Assembly: GCA_036583965.1 (NCBI GenBank)
Contig: JAZBQD010000015.1
Location: 68,356,830-68,420,829 of the forward strand
DNA: 64,000 nt
Source of the DNA: Prunella strophiata
Taxonomy: Eukaryota; Chordata; Aves; Passeriformes; Prunellidae
Direction of reading: 5' to 3'
The first letter of the stretch is position 1, and the number at the start of each line of letters is the position of its first letter. The notes beneath the pieces are model-generated. The model made no database searches and was not told where the DNA came from. It saw only the letters and a program-made list of their open reading frames with translations. Below are positions 24,234 to 36,839 of the stretch, in pieces. A program made the position numbers and the translations under genes.

Positions 24234-27200
24234 CGACAACTACTCCCCAGTTTATACATCTAATTTCCTATACCCTCTCATTTCCTTCTGTGTCATACAT
24301 TATTTTTAATGTTTTCTTCTCATTGTAGCATACTCTTTCCCTACTGTCCTCCACACTACTCAGAGTTCTTTCTATCTAGGGCATTTACTTTAACCTTGGC
24401 ATGGGAAAGAGTTATCCAAAACTTACTAATTTTTACTTGCAAGTAAAACTTTGTTAATAGCTTTTTTTATTTAAGAACAAGGTGCAACAAGACTGCAAAT
24501 GTAATGAAAATGCAGATATTATAGTAAGCATAGCAATTTTATTAAATAATATGCTGTCTTCCCATGCCTTTAAATATTTAAAATAATTTTGCAAGTCTTT
24601 CTACATAGTACACAAGCAGAAAGCAATTGGGCAAAAATAGCAGTCATTAACTTTGTAGATGCACTAAGCACAGCAGGTAGTATACAGGATTCAAATTCAA
24701 ACCACCACTTTTCAGAAGCAAAGTCTGGAGGGGTTCTTTCTGCAGTAGACAGAGGGAGTATCATCTGAAAGCTCATTAAAATAAAACATAAGGATGGATC
24801 CTTATATCTTTATTGCTATGAGTAGACAAAATTTATTTGGAACTCAGGATAATTATGCATACAAAGAGAAAAAATCCTTAAACAAAACCTATGAAAACAA
24901 TTCTGGATTAATGAAATAAACAAAATATTAGTTAACTGTATTACAGACTCTAAAGTATGGAAACCTGGCTTTTGCAAATGTGTGAGTATGGTAGACCATA
25001 AAAGTTATCTGGTACTTTTCAGTATGCAGAAGTGCAGTATGTAGTAATCCAATATTGCCTTTAACATGTTGGTATCTCTTGGGGAAAAGGTACATAGGTC
25101 ATATTTGTAACAGAACATAAAGAAAAGTATGTTATTGATTGGTCTTGCTGGCTGTGCACTCTGCTTTTGCTATGTTAATTACAACCACCTTCCTTTTCTA
25201 CCTTCTCCTTGAAGGTCAAAAGGTAAATTCCTGTCCAACAGTTGCAAAATGCAAATAGACCCCACTGGCAACCAAGAAATAATTTTCTGTGAAGGCTAAT
25301 TTCAAGTCCCTTGTACCAGCAGGTGTGACCACAGTGCAGATCACCCAAGCTGCTCCCAGAAACCACAGGATTTTTGGCAGGAGTAGAGTGACTCCACATA
25401 GCTGCACATAGATTCAGTGGGGCTATTCTTAATCTCTCTGTGACATCCAGGACACAGAACCTCCCAAGTTTTCTAGGTTTGTTTTTTACTGAATGAGAAA
25501 CCCAAGTTTTACTATATTTAACATCCCTTAATCTCATGTAATTTATATATTAGTAAATTTAAAAGGAGCCACCATTGAAAATTTGTATCCACTGTTAAAG
25601 TAATTATGGCAATGCTAATGACACAGTACAGACTGGACCACAGGCACAGGTTGATTCTTTATAGAGGTGTACATGTACAGAAGAGATTTTTGCAAAGCAT
25701 TTAGAGACTTCTCCTTTGGGTCCACGAGACCCTCCTGTTCCTAGACACAGGAAGAATGCTGTTTTTTGCAGTGCTACTCCAACTGGTCAAAAGGTAATCT
25801 ACTACCCTGGGCTGAACAGAATGGGAGAAAGGGCAGGTTACCTTGAAGCTGCTTGCTATCCAGGGAGTTAAAAAAATGTGTTGACTATCAATCTCTGGAA
25901 ACCTTCCTGCTAACAAGCTTTTTGTAGTGTCCTCTGATATATATGAAGTGTTGCTAGTTTCAATCTCCAGCTTTGTACACAGCATTCACAAGGGGAAAAA
26001 AAAACCAACACAAATCTTCTTCACTTGGTTGCAGCCTCAATAAAAGGGCAAGGATTAAAGATGGAAAAACCAGAACTAACATTCTTCTTGCAAAGGTGAC
26101 ATGGCTACATATGAGCAATAGGATAGTAGAGAGGCAGTGGGAGAAAGTTCACCCATCCTTATCCCATATCTGCAGAAATAACCTTCTCAAGGAAAAGGCT
26201 GAAGGACTTCCATGTGCAGGGACTTCAAGCATTCCCCTTTCATGAGCACTTCATTTTCCTTAGTGAGTTTTAAAATTAAGTAGCAACATGCCATTAGCTA
26301 TGGCATCATAGAGTAGCCTTCACCAAGTCAGGTCTTCCTATCTATATCAAGCAGGATAATATATTTCAAAGTCAAAAGGAAAAGCGCATTATGTAACATG
26401 ATGGCAACTGTAACCCTTCTGGATATATTGCACCATAAATACTAGGAAGCCACTACAGTAGAGCTTTTATCAAATGCTTGCCCTGAATGTAAGAGACTGA
26501 GGCTTCCACAAATCAGAAAAATGATAAAACAAATCAATCTTCCTGATGTCATATTATTGCAAGCTGCCATCCCTAAAGAACACAAGATAGTCAATAGTTG
26601 GTGTGACAAATGGACCAGCCACTGCTGCAGCTTTGAGACATACAGTCATCTCAGGTTAATCAATGTAAAGGGAATAAAATACCCAATTATTTGATCCCTT
26701 TATTCAAAGCTCCTCTTTGGCAGAGTACTAAAATATATAAGGCTAATTTGGAATTCAGATTGGCTTTACCAGCAGCCCTTTTATGCTTAAAAGTAGGCAT
26801 GTATTTAAATGCCTTACAGAAATGGAACTTAAAAGGGGAAAATGGGCTAATAAAGATTTAGGAATGTGAGCTGACAACCCAACCAATTTTAAGTTCACTC
26901 AGGGATGGTGCTTTTCATGTTATAAGAAGGAAGGCACCTACTGTTTGTGTTTGCTACTTTGTAAACAATCATACTTGCTCTGTTGGCACTGGCATCCCAT
27001 AATTATTTCCCTTATCCAATTAAGGCTGCAGTTGAAATTCCCCTCGTAAGTCTTTCTTCCCCAAACAATTCAATTGGTTTTACTTACCTGCACTACGATT
27101 AGCTGAGCCTGCATTTTCAAATCCTGTTTCTTCCCCCCCCATTTAAAAGTGGGGTCACATGCTGACTCCTAAATTGATTTTCAAGGAAAATGGTTTTTAC

Positions 27201-30200
27201 TGAGCACCTGAGCTTCCATGAAGAGGTGGGACAAGATGTGAACCTGTGTGGCAAAGCCTGTAAGCAAGGACACAATGCTAGTGATACAACTAAAAAAAAG
27301 CAAGAGGGAGAGCTAACACCTCCTCCTATATGAGAATTGTGTGGCTATAACTGACTGCCTCCTCCATGGCCAGGGATGAAGTTACTACCAAAGGCTTAGA
27401 AATGGGTGTTGTATGTATATGTATGCAGATGTATGTTGCCTGAAACAAAATTGCCTCTGCATATGTTCAGACTATGAAAAATAAATGAAATTTTGGCCTA
27501 GAAGCTGAGAACCATCATCTTCATCTAACCATATCTAAATGCATGAGCAGCTGTTGTACCACATCAGACCTACCACTCTTGAAATTGCCTGGAGTAATAC
27601 CAAAATATGATCCAAAGCACACTGAACCTAGTCTGTTATTTTGGTGCAAAACTGGAAAAATACTGCAAGCTTTTCATAAACATCACTTAGCATAAATTCC
27701 AAAGACAATGCATTTGGGAAGGTCTAAGTGAAGTTTCATTTAATATAAAGCAAATTCAAAATTACAGGAATGTATGGAAAAGTAAAAAAGCATTCTGTTT
27801 TGCATTCTGTTTTATTTATAGGAGCCAGATAGAATTGAGAGGGAGGAAGAAATAACTTTTTGTAATTTAATAGGTAGAACAAAACCACTTTTATAGAGTA
27901 AAAAAAAATGCATGAGGTAAGATGGTATTGATTTAAGTGCTTTTAAAAGCAGACCCCACATGAAGGGACAGATTAGGTAAAAGGGACATATACTGCAGCA
28001 CCAAAATTTTATACATATTGTTGTACCAAATGTAGCATCACTGGCTGATTTTTCTGAATTTAATAATAGAGTAAGAACATGCCTGCTTGAAAGAGTCTCA
28101 GCTCAGCAAGGAAAATGAAGGGGTGCTGAGACAAAACACCGAATCCTGTGTTTCAGTGACAGCTCCTCCTGGTTTCAGTCACCACCACAGCTGTGCTGAT
28201 ACTAAACCCTACATATAGGAAGACTTTTGATTTTTTTCAACCTATTTTAAGTAGGGAAAGTTAGATAGACAAGGGAGGGTCTTATCATGCTTTAAAAAAA
28301 TAAAAAAGAGAGGGACATATTTCTACTTTGTTCCAAAATATGAGGCAAACTAAAGAGTTTTTTAAAGGAGTGGTACTGATTCTAAATAATCTTTACAAAA
28401 TATGTTATTTTTCAAACCACAGCTGGAAAAATAGCAGTTGTTTGCAGTAATTCCAACTTCATTATGTTTCCACTGATGTTGAGTCATCTTTACCTGGAGT
28501 GAGGTAATGCTCTCATTGAAGAATCAGGAAGGATTGACTAGAGAGCAGTGCACTTTGTGTTGGGCAACAGCATATCTTCTGGTCTTCAATTCTTTCAGCA
28601 TTTGCTCCAATGGCTACTCTTTCTTATGTGTGCTTCATTCCTATTTTGAATTGGCCAGTCTTTAACTTCTTTTTTTTTTCACTTTATTCATTTGCTAAAA
28701 AGAAAATACAAAGTAAATGGTTCTGTATTAGAACTCTTCTTGTTTTGTGAACCTGTAGTTCTGCAATTAATTGTTTTATTGATAAGGGATGTCATGATGT
28801 TTGAATAGCTCAAGCAATTACATAAATTTTGTAAACATAGGCAATTATTTGTATTTTAATCTGTGACCACCCTTTTTTTAAAATTACTCTAAAAGCTAGT
28901 CAAGTATTTTATGGGGTAATGCCAAAGTATTTTTCCTCTGACAAAAGCAATTTTGTCAGCATTGAAATGCCTGGGGACTTTTCAAATCTGATATAACCAA
29001 GCCTTTAAGTATTCATTGAGGGTGAATGTTGCAATAGAGAAAATAAATGAATGTATTCCCTGAAAGATCATCAGAAGCATAGAGCAGGAGAGCAAAAGGT
29101 TACACTAGCAACTATAAAAGATTTCATTGCAGAGATCTTGTATCTGGTTTTGGAGTCCACAGCTCAAGAAAGGATTTTAAGGAAAAAAGAATAAACAAAC
29201 ATAACATGAAAATATTGTATGAGTTGGTAAATTGATACATACTATCGAATTAAAGTGGTCAAATATCAGATGCATGTGGGAAAGCTTTGGTAGTGAAAGA
29301 AGCAGAATCCCAAAAAGGGAACATAAAAGTGGTAGCTCAAGTGGTTCTTTTTACAAATTTAACAATATAGAGAAACAAGACCATATGTAGTATAACTCGA
29401 TAAACATGCAGATTATAATAATTAATCTTAAATTAAATATTATTGAGATTGTAGTGAATCCTTTGACTGACAGATTTCTCCACCAAGATTGTAAGTGTTT
29501 ACTATAACTTCTTTTCTGCTTCACGCAGTGTCCTCTGGCTCTTTGTGCTACCTGCTGTTTACAAATAGTGTTCCTTAAATATATGTTAGTGTCAAAAAGC
29601 CTGAACTGGAAGCATTTAAGGTGAATTGGTTTTTAGTAATTGTTTTTCAAGAAATGTCTGTGTTCTTGACTTGAATTCTTTGTATTTACAAAGAAAAATT
29701 GCTGAAAAGTTTAAACTTCCTGTGAAAATAGGGTGTTGGTTTGCCTGGTTTTGATAAGCCCTTTGAAGGAAATATCCATTAAAAGCTGTATAGTAAAGAC
29801 ACTTTGAAATACAGATTTTTAGAACTGAAGTGAAGCAGTCATCCATTACATATTCAAAGAATGTATCCTCTCTGCACTTGTGTTGTATTTATTGGTGCTC
29901 TAACACTTGCAAGAGTAATTTCAAGTATGCCTGCACTATACCTACAGGTTTTATGATGCTGAATCTGTTGGTCTTAAGAGACATTCTTCTAATTTATTTG
30001 TGCTATAACCTCATCCATATTTATTGTATTTGCAAGGATTAATGGAGGGAAGCCTATTTGAGGGATTAGAATTTTCAGTCCCCAATATATTCAAATATTT
30101 TCCTGTTAGATACATAGTCTCAGCCTATAATTACTGTGTGGAATTTCCTTTCTTGGGGGCTCTCTCTTACTTCACCATAGAAATCTTGGCACTTTCCCTT

Positions 30201-33200
30201 TTGCTTATTTCAGAGATTTCTATCATGTCAGTAGATTCTGTGATTTTTTTCTAAAATATTAATGATGATATTGATGATAGGCTTTCTGTTTACCTTATCC
30301 CTTTGTTTGCTCCCTAGTTTCTGTGCTGGAGTTCAAAGGCTTACTCCATATTTGTTGTCCATACAATCACTACATCTTACCAGTCTGTCTTGCTTCTTGT
30401 TGAAATAGATTTTCTCTTCTACAGCAAAGTAAGCACCCACAGTAACACCAGCCCAGATTCAGCTGAACTCTTGATTTTTATCAGATTCCCAGATGCAGAT
30501 GCTCTTTGGAGAAAATTTAGTTTAGGTTCTGCACATTTCAGCTTGGTTATATTTAGGTTTCAATTTATAAATATTTTCAATTTAAAAGTTCAATTTATAA
30601 AAGCAATTTATAATCCAAATAATATTTGTGTCTTGTTATATTTTATACTGATTTTCCTGCTACTTCCTTTCCAGTCATTCAGGTGTAAATGTCTGTGGGT
30701 TTGTCTGTTTAGGGCAGAATCTAACAGAAGGGGCACAACAGATGTACCCTTTCAGTTACTTGCTATCCAAGTGGAAGCTTATTCCTCTTCTGTTTGAAAA
30801 TCTTTGAATGAGCTGGTAGAGAAGTCTTCTGGAAAAGAGATCTGCACCTTCTCTGAGATGTACAGAAATACTCCCTTAGCTTTATGTGAGTTTTGATTTA
30901 AGCTATGGGGGATCCTGGGGCTTTGTGAGTTAGCTAGAGGCTGCAGCTTTCTCAGCAAAGCAGCAGTGCTGAATACTGAAATACATGTACAAGAGCAAAA
31001 TGGAATTAAATGAAAGGGGCTCAGAGAAACTACAGCTGACTTTTCTGGAGCAATTGGTCCTACTGTCAGAATATGGAGTATTATGCTGTCTTTAGCTTTG
31101 AATCAGGATGTTATGTAACATAAAACAGGACACAAAAAGGGCAGAATACTCATTACCCAGTTTTAAAAATGAGCAACAGTGTTACACTGTGGTGTTCCAG
31201 TAACTGGATGGGCTTCTTTGCCACTGATGCAGACCATCAAGGCAGGAACTGGATACAATACTGCTAGCTCCAAACCTTCAGTAATGAGACACAGGCTGTT
31301 ACTTGTGTATTGACTGGAATTCTAGGAAGACTATAAATATGATAATAGATTCCTTTCTTTTGAGCAGGATTTCAAGGTTATTAAATTAATTTCAATCCAA
31401 TTAAATTTTAAATTCTGAAATGCAAAAAAACAAATTAAAAAGGAGGGTATACAACAATGAGAAACTGGGGGGGAACAGGGACAGTGTTACTGCTTTTTCC
31501 TTAATTGTACCTATGGCATCATCAGGGACTTTAAATACTCCAAGATAATGAAGCAGTGCTGTTGTAATGCATTGATAGACAGCACTTTAAATTGACAATT
31601 AACATTTTTCTTAGTATGTCTTTTCTGTGATGTATATTATGTGCAGTAATATACATCAGAGTGGGTGAAACTACAGCTACAGTCTGGCTTTGTTCAAACT
31701 ACCACTGTAATTACAGATTTTTCTTTCAGGTTGCAGGATCAGCCCCCATTCTCTGGCAAGTGTTGGAATTATGCCTTTAAAAAAGTCAGAGTCCAGTAAA
31801 TGGAAACAACAATACCACATATCTTTAGGGCTTTTATTTTCATTTAGTTTTGTTCAGAACTTCCTATTCTTTTTTTCAAAATATTTGTGCCCTCATAAGC
31901 TGATAATCTGAAGAGGGTTAAAAAAATCAAGAAAGGGTAAATTATTTCAGTTAATATAAACATATTTTTCTTTTTCTCCTGCCTCAGTGTCATTGTATTC
32001 AAAAACTCTCCTGATGACTTACTACAAAATAACATTTCATATTTAATAAGCTGCCAGAAAAATAAGCCAGTCTAAGCAAATTAGATATTTCAAGATATCA
32101 TTTTGCAAGCAAAGTAGAAAGGTTTTCCTGGAACTTGTGATACTAATAACAAATAGCGGTTTCTTGAACAGCAATTAAGTATTTTCCCAGTGAAAATACT
32201 GCAACTACTCAGAGCTGTTGCAGATTATTTTTAGTTCTCTCAGATCTCTGTAAATATTTCTAAAACCAAAAAGCAGTCAAGCAGTGACACCCAGTGGTTC
32301 CAGAATTCTGTTTTCAGTCTCTATTGCAGGGAAATCTTTTGTTTATCTCTTGGTTTCAAATCCAATGTTACTCAAAAGGGTAAATGATTTCCTGTTGAAG
32401 AGGTAGTCAGAATCAAGTAGTGTTACATGGTAATCCAGACTTCTCCACCTCAATAAGCAACTCTAGAGCAAATTATTTAGCTACCACCAGTATGGATATT
32501 AGTCAGCTCTGTGTATTCAATGAGTTACTCAAGAAATGCATAGAAATAAACTCTGCAAATAAGCAATTAAGTTAGCCTTTGAACAATCAAGGTCCAAAAT
32601 TCTATGCTTAAAATCCTTTAACTTTCAGAGAGAAAGAGTATTTTTAACCATTTTTAAAGCCTTTGAAATTCATGAATGGAAAACTATGTTCTATTGAAAA
32701 TTCTATTAATATTTATGATATTAGGAAAAATAACTAAGAGGTGTTGTTAGTACTGGCTTTGGGATGACAGCTTGACATTCTCAAAGTTTCCTGGAATTTA
32801 AACTGCAAAGCAAATCAAAATTCTGCCAAAACAAGTTTTCCTGTCAAACATGACTGAACTACAATTTCCTCAGAAGCATATCTTGAAAAGAAATTGTCTG
32901 CCCAACATAAGGAGTGAATTCAAGAAGTTTAATTTTCTAACTGCTGTCTCAAAGATAAACAAATATGACATTTTTGAGTTCTAAATCAATAACTTTGTTT
33001 TATCAAAACAAGCAAAACATCTTAGTCACAGAGTAGTGATGACCATAAAAACAAATCAGATCACCCAGCCTTTTAAAATGTTCCAACAGCTGTTCTCAGG
33101 GTATGTCTCTGCCAATCTTGCAGATGCTGCAGAAGGAGAACCCTAGAAGAATTCCTTGTTTTGCTTGTCTACTAGTTCAGTATAACCAGTTGGGTGTATG

Positions 33201-33480
33201 GGAATAAAGAGAGCGTAGAAATGCATTGTAGCTATTTCAGCATAAAGGACTCTATGATTTAGCAGCAAGTTTTATTAACTGAGCTCAGGAAGAAGATACG
33301 GAAGTCCATGTCCATCACTCTCATACATCTCAGCATTCCCTCAGGTTAGTGGTTGACTGCCCACTGCAGAAGATGATGCAAGACAGGCATGCACCACATC
33401 ACTCCTGAAAATATCGACGCATGTCTGTTTCAGTGGAAATTCTGTTAGCAGCAGTTATGATCAATAGTCTGCACTCCCAG
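24234..33480. other. No gene seen; long unassigned AT-rich stretch
   Basis: Over 9 kb with no recognised mobile element, RNA gene or coding exon. It contains a perfect 12-bp inverted repeat (31628-31658). A minus-strand frame at 25216-25407 encodes 63 residues beginning with a hydrophobic segment (LLLPKILWFLGAAWVICTVV); I do not recognise it and it overlaps a second open frame in another phase, so I do not annotate it as a gene. The rest of the open frames are short and featureless. Confidence 0.6.
31628..31658. repeat. Perfect 12-bp inverted repeat with 7-base loop
   Basis: TGATGTATATTA, loop TGTGCAG, TAATATACATCA. It is the longest perfect short hairpin I noticed in single-copy sequence here. 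It is too short for a microRNA precursor and matches no RNA family that I know. Confidence 0.7.
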
Positions 33481-33533
33481 AGCAATGGGAGGGTGTAGTG
33501 GCATCTACCTAGAAATTCATAACAGCTCCCAAG
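33481..33533 (+). repeat. Dispersed repeat, copy 1 of a 53-bp pair
   Basis: Matches 34464-34516 at 46 of 53 positions without gaps (both begin AGCAATGGGAGGG and end CTCCCAAG). Weaker similarity continues past the 3' end with small gaps. The two copies lie 983 bp apart in the same orientation with a CR1 fragment between them. The family is unknown to me; it may be part of an ERV or a duplicated segment. Confidence 0.75.
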
Positions 33534-33884
33534 CCAAGGTGTCACTGAAGAAACAGGCAGACCCTACATGGCAGTGCATGAGAAAGAGCAACAGATGAAG
33601 GAAGGAAGTCAGAGAGAGCTGGTCCTCTGGAAAAGGAGGAGGCTGCAGTTCTGCCAGAAAGAGCAGGCCTTCAGCACCAAGGTCCCCCCCTATAACTTCT
33701 TCATTTGGAGTTCTTTTCAAAAATGGACAATAAACAATCTTAAGTAAAACAAAACAAGGAAAAACAATAGAAGCACTCAGGGAGTGCTGTTAGATAACAG
33801 CTCCAAGGTCAGAGATGTTTAAGGTTGAAGAAACCATTTGCTGACTGAGCTCTTCTTTCTCCTTTTCTCTTCTCATTGCTAAAG
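33534..33884. other. Unassigned, purine-rich, possibly ERV-related
   Basis: Purine-rich DNA between repeat copy 1 and the CR1 (many GAAGGA, GAGAGAG units, then CAGCACCAAGGTC). The composition is similar to ERV-derived regions I recall in birds, but I cannot place it. No coding frame with a domain signature. Confidence 0.4.
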
Positions 33885-34285
33885 GCCAGGGAAGCTGGGC
33901 CTGTTTAGCATGGAAAAGACTGAGGGAGGACCTTATCAATCTATCTAAGTATCTGAAGGGAGGAGGGAGTCAGAAGGAAGGAACCAGGCTCTGATTGGTG
34001 GTGACAAGCAGTAAGATGAAAGTCAATGGGCAGAAACTGAGGGACAGGAGGTTCCACCTGAATATGAGGGAGAACTTATTTATTGTACAGGTAACCAAGC
34101 ATTGGAGCAGATTGCCGAGGAAGGTTGTGGAGCTGCTATCTCTGGAGATGTTTCAAAAAGTTCTTTGGACACAATCCTACATAGCGCGCTCTAAGGTACC
34201 CTGCTTGAGCTGGGATGTTCACATAGTTGATCTTCAAGTATGATAGTAGTCCCTTCCAATCTTACCCATTTTTTGATTCTGTGAA
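33885..34285 (+). mobile_element. CR1 LINE 3'-end fragment
   Basis: Plus-strand CR1 3' untranslated region. It starts at GGGAAGCTGGGCCTGTTTAG, passes through GGACAGGAGGTTCCACCTGA and ATTGGAGCAGATTGCCGAGG, and ends with AGTCCCTTCCAATCTTACCC then TTTGATTCTGTGAA. The 5' part and all coding sequence are absent. It contains a short run of CpG (AGCGCGCTC near 34183), unusual for this CpG-poor window. Confidence 0.88.
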
Positions 34286-34463
34286 ATGGCAGAGGAGACT
34301 GGATTGTCTTTCTGTAGCAAGGTTTTGGTACCTGGGGAGCTGCAGGTGAGAATACACCTTAAGCTTGTCCCCCATGTTGGACAGAGCCAGGACAAACTGA
34401 CTCCAAGACAGACCCACCACTGGCCAAAGCTGAGCCCAGAAGGAACTTTGGTGGCACCTGCAT
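34286..34463 (+). mobile_element. Probable avian ERV/LTR-related fragment
   Basis: GGGGAGCTGCAGGTGAGAAT, GGACAGAGCCAGGACAAACT, GACTCCAAGACAGACCCACC and ACTGGCCAAAGCTGAGCCC appear in order. They resemble a repeat segment I recall as widespread in songbird and related genomes in association with ERV LTRs. No retroviral coding sequence is seen. It leads directly into repeat copy 2 at 34464. The assignment rests on memory of a pattern, so confidence is moderate; strand follows the remembered consensus. Confidence 0.45.
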
Positions 34464-34516
34464 AGCAATGGGAGGGAGTAGTTACATCTACCTATAAATT
34501 TGTAACAACTCCCAAG
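34464..34516 (+). repeat. Dispersed repeat, copy 2 of a 53-bp pair
   Basis: 87% identical (46/53) to 33481-33533, same orientation. Here the repeat follows a probable ERV-related fragment and is followed by ATGGAGGTCTGAATAAAAG. The differing 5' contexts of the two copies suggest two separate insertions or a larger diverged duplication interrupted by the CR1. Confidence 0.75.
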
Positions 34517-36067
34517 ATGGAGGTCTGAATAAAAGAGACATTGTTGGGATTTTTCCCAGGATATTTCAGCCTTTTCTAATTTTTCTTCTTTAAAAGTAAA
34601 AATATACAGCAAAGAACTTCCTTTGGACAACAGATGCTGCTATGGCTTGTTTTATACTGAGGTGCCAGCTGTCCCTTATGTTCCAAAAACAATGCCAAAC
34701 CTGCTGGCATGAGACTTAATGTCTTTTATACAATGTTAAGTTGTTCCAAGTGGGCAACTCTTTCTGTTGAAGTTTTCCCTCTTTTTAATAGACACTAGTT
34801 TTAATGCTGGAGGTCACTGCTGTTATCGTTACCTGTAGTGACTGGATATTTGGAGTAATAAGGCATATGGGAGAACTACAAGTGATTACCAAACAGAGCA
34901 TGGAGCAAAGAGGGAAGTAGGTATTTCTGTAATTGTATCTACATTTTCAACTGTATTAATTCTACCAAGGTGGGAATTGTTGTGCAAACACTGCTTTTAG
35001 GGAAATTCAGTTTGGCTTAGCAAAAGTGAAAACTTTTCCCCTTGTTTAGGAGTGCTCTTCCACCACTTACCAGAGTAGTAAGACAGAACTTGTGACCTTG
35101 TAAGCAAAGCATCAGTGCCCTCTGCCTAAATCTTCATGAACAAGCAGCTTGGAGAAAGGCTTCACAGAGACATGTGATTGATCCCTTCTATCACTGCTAA
35201 CCCACCCCTGCCTCAATATAATTTATCTAACACAACCATTTGTGTGAGCTCAGCTGCCTATCAGCAAGAGCTTGGGGTCCTTCACAATATCTATACTAGC
35301 ACAATCCACAGCAACTGCCAGGTACCTGGAACTCTCAAATGTTTATTCACAGCCTGGTCACTCCATGAGTATGTACCTCAAAAGCCAGGTCCTTATCTAG
35401 AGGTAGGTAAAAATCTCCCCAAACTAAAGTTCATAACTGTGTGTCTTTTGTGGGAGTTCAAAACATCTTTATATGTATGCAGCTGTTCTAGGAAAGACAG
35501 CTTTTGTAGCATTTTTGGCTCTCAGACTTGTTCCTATCAGATGGCTCATGATATTTCAGGAGTTTCCCAAGTGACTTGCTTTTCCTATTTTCCCATCAAA
35601 AATTTTTGCTTTCAAATGGAGAGAATGTATTTTCTCCAGGGATGAAACCAGAGAAACACCAGCATAGCAGACACTGATAACTAAGAAGTCAATATTGCTG
35701 GTGCACAGTTTTTCTATAACACCTGGACACAAATGTAGGATGAAAATGCAGATGTTTATTTTAACAAAACATAGCCCAGCAAACATATGATCCTGATCTG
35801 CACAGCTCTCTAATGGAAATTACTTGGAAATAGTGCTGTGAAAGAAATAGTAAATAGATAGCAAGCCATGGAATTAGCAAAGTGTAAAACCAGCTATAAT
35901 CTTCAGAATTTCTCCTGCTTAAACACAGGCTGCACTTTACCAATTTCATTTGATGTCTTCTCAAGTTACAGCATGACATGCTGTCACTTAAAAGACTCAA
36001 CTAACTAAAGATGCAGTTAAGATCATTTATCTGAGGTTTCATGACAAATCCTAGATATAACCTAATT
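34517..36067. other. No gene seen; unassigned DNA
   Basis: About 1.5 kb with no recognised feature. A plus-strand frame of 155 codons at 35178-35645 is the longest open frame outside repeats in this part, but it lacks recognisable motifs and has no supporting signal; I regard it as chance. Confidence 0.5.
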
Positions 36068-36354
36068 GCAAGCCTTCCAGTACCTGAAGGGAGCCTACAG
36101 GAAAGACAGAAAGGGACTTTTTACAAGAGCATGTAGAGACAGGACAAGGGGGCAATGGATGGAGAAATTCTTCACTGTGAGACACTGGAACAGGTTTCCC
36201 AGAGAAGTTTTGAATGCCTCACCCCTGGAAATGTTCAAAGACAAGTTGGATGGAGCTCTGAGCTACCTGGTTTGTGGAATGTATCCCTGTCCAGGGGCAG
36301 GGGGTTGGAATGAGATGATCTTTAAGATCCTTTCCAGACCATTTATGATTCATG
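36068..36354 (+). mobile_element. CR1 LINE 3'-end fragment
   Basis: Plus-strand CR1 3' end: GCAAGCCTTCCAGTACCTGA, TTCTTCACTGTGAGACACTG, GAACAGGTTTCCCAGAGAAG, then TGATCTTTAAGATCCTTTCC and the tail TTTATGATTCATGA. About 290 bases, 5'-truncated, no coding remnant. Confidence 0.88.
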
Positions 36355-36796
36355 ACCAATAAAATATTCTCCATATTTCCTGCAATATAGTTTCTCCTTC
36401 CTTTAAATGTGATTATTTGAAAATTGCTGTATCATTTTAGAATATAACATGTATATAATTAGGATGATCCCTAGCAGTATCTGCTTTCAAGTTAGCATTC
36501 ATTATTCATACAGACTTTACTTCTGTAAGACAACTGCACTGACATTCAATTCTTACCTTATTGTATGCTTGCAAGAATCAAAACAGAATACAAATGCATG
36601 TTCTGAAAAGAGACAAACCCCATTATTGTCAGGCAATTCACTATGATCTCTTTACGACTTCACCTACTTTCCAGTGCTATTGTAAATCTTACAAACCCCA
36701 CATTTCTTTGGGCAGCAAAAGACTTCAGGAATTCTATGGGGTCTGTATGCAAACACACACCAACCCTTACCTGAACAATCTCTTCTAGCAACACAG

Positions 36797-36802
36797 TATA
36801 TA

Positions 36803-36837
<35 letters not shown>
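36797..36837. repeat. (TA)n microsatellite
   Basis: 41 bases of TA with one G interruption at 36808. Same unit as the giant array at 10523-11066 but of ordinary length. Confidence 0.95.

Positions 36838-36839
<2 letters not shown>

Noticed and set aside
25315..25330. CCAGCAGGTGTGAC, partial CTCF-core match
   Set aside because: It lacks the invariant GGC of the core, so it is unlikely to be bound.
35178..35645. 155-codon plus-strand open frame
   Set aside because: No recognisable domain, overlapped by a frame on the other strand, with no supporting signals; the length is plausible by chance.
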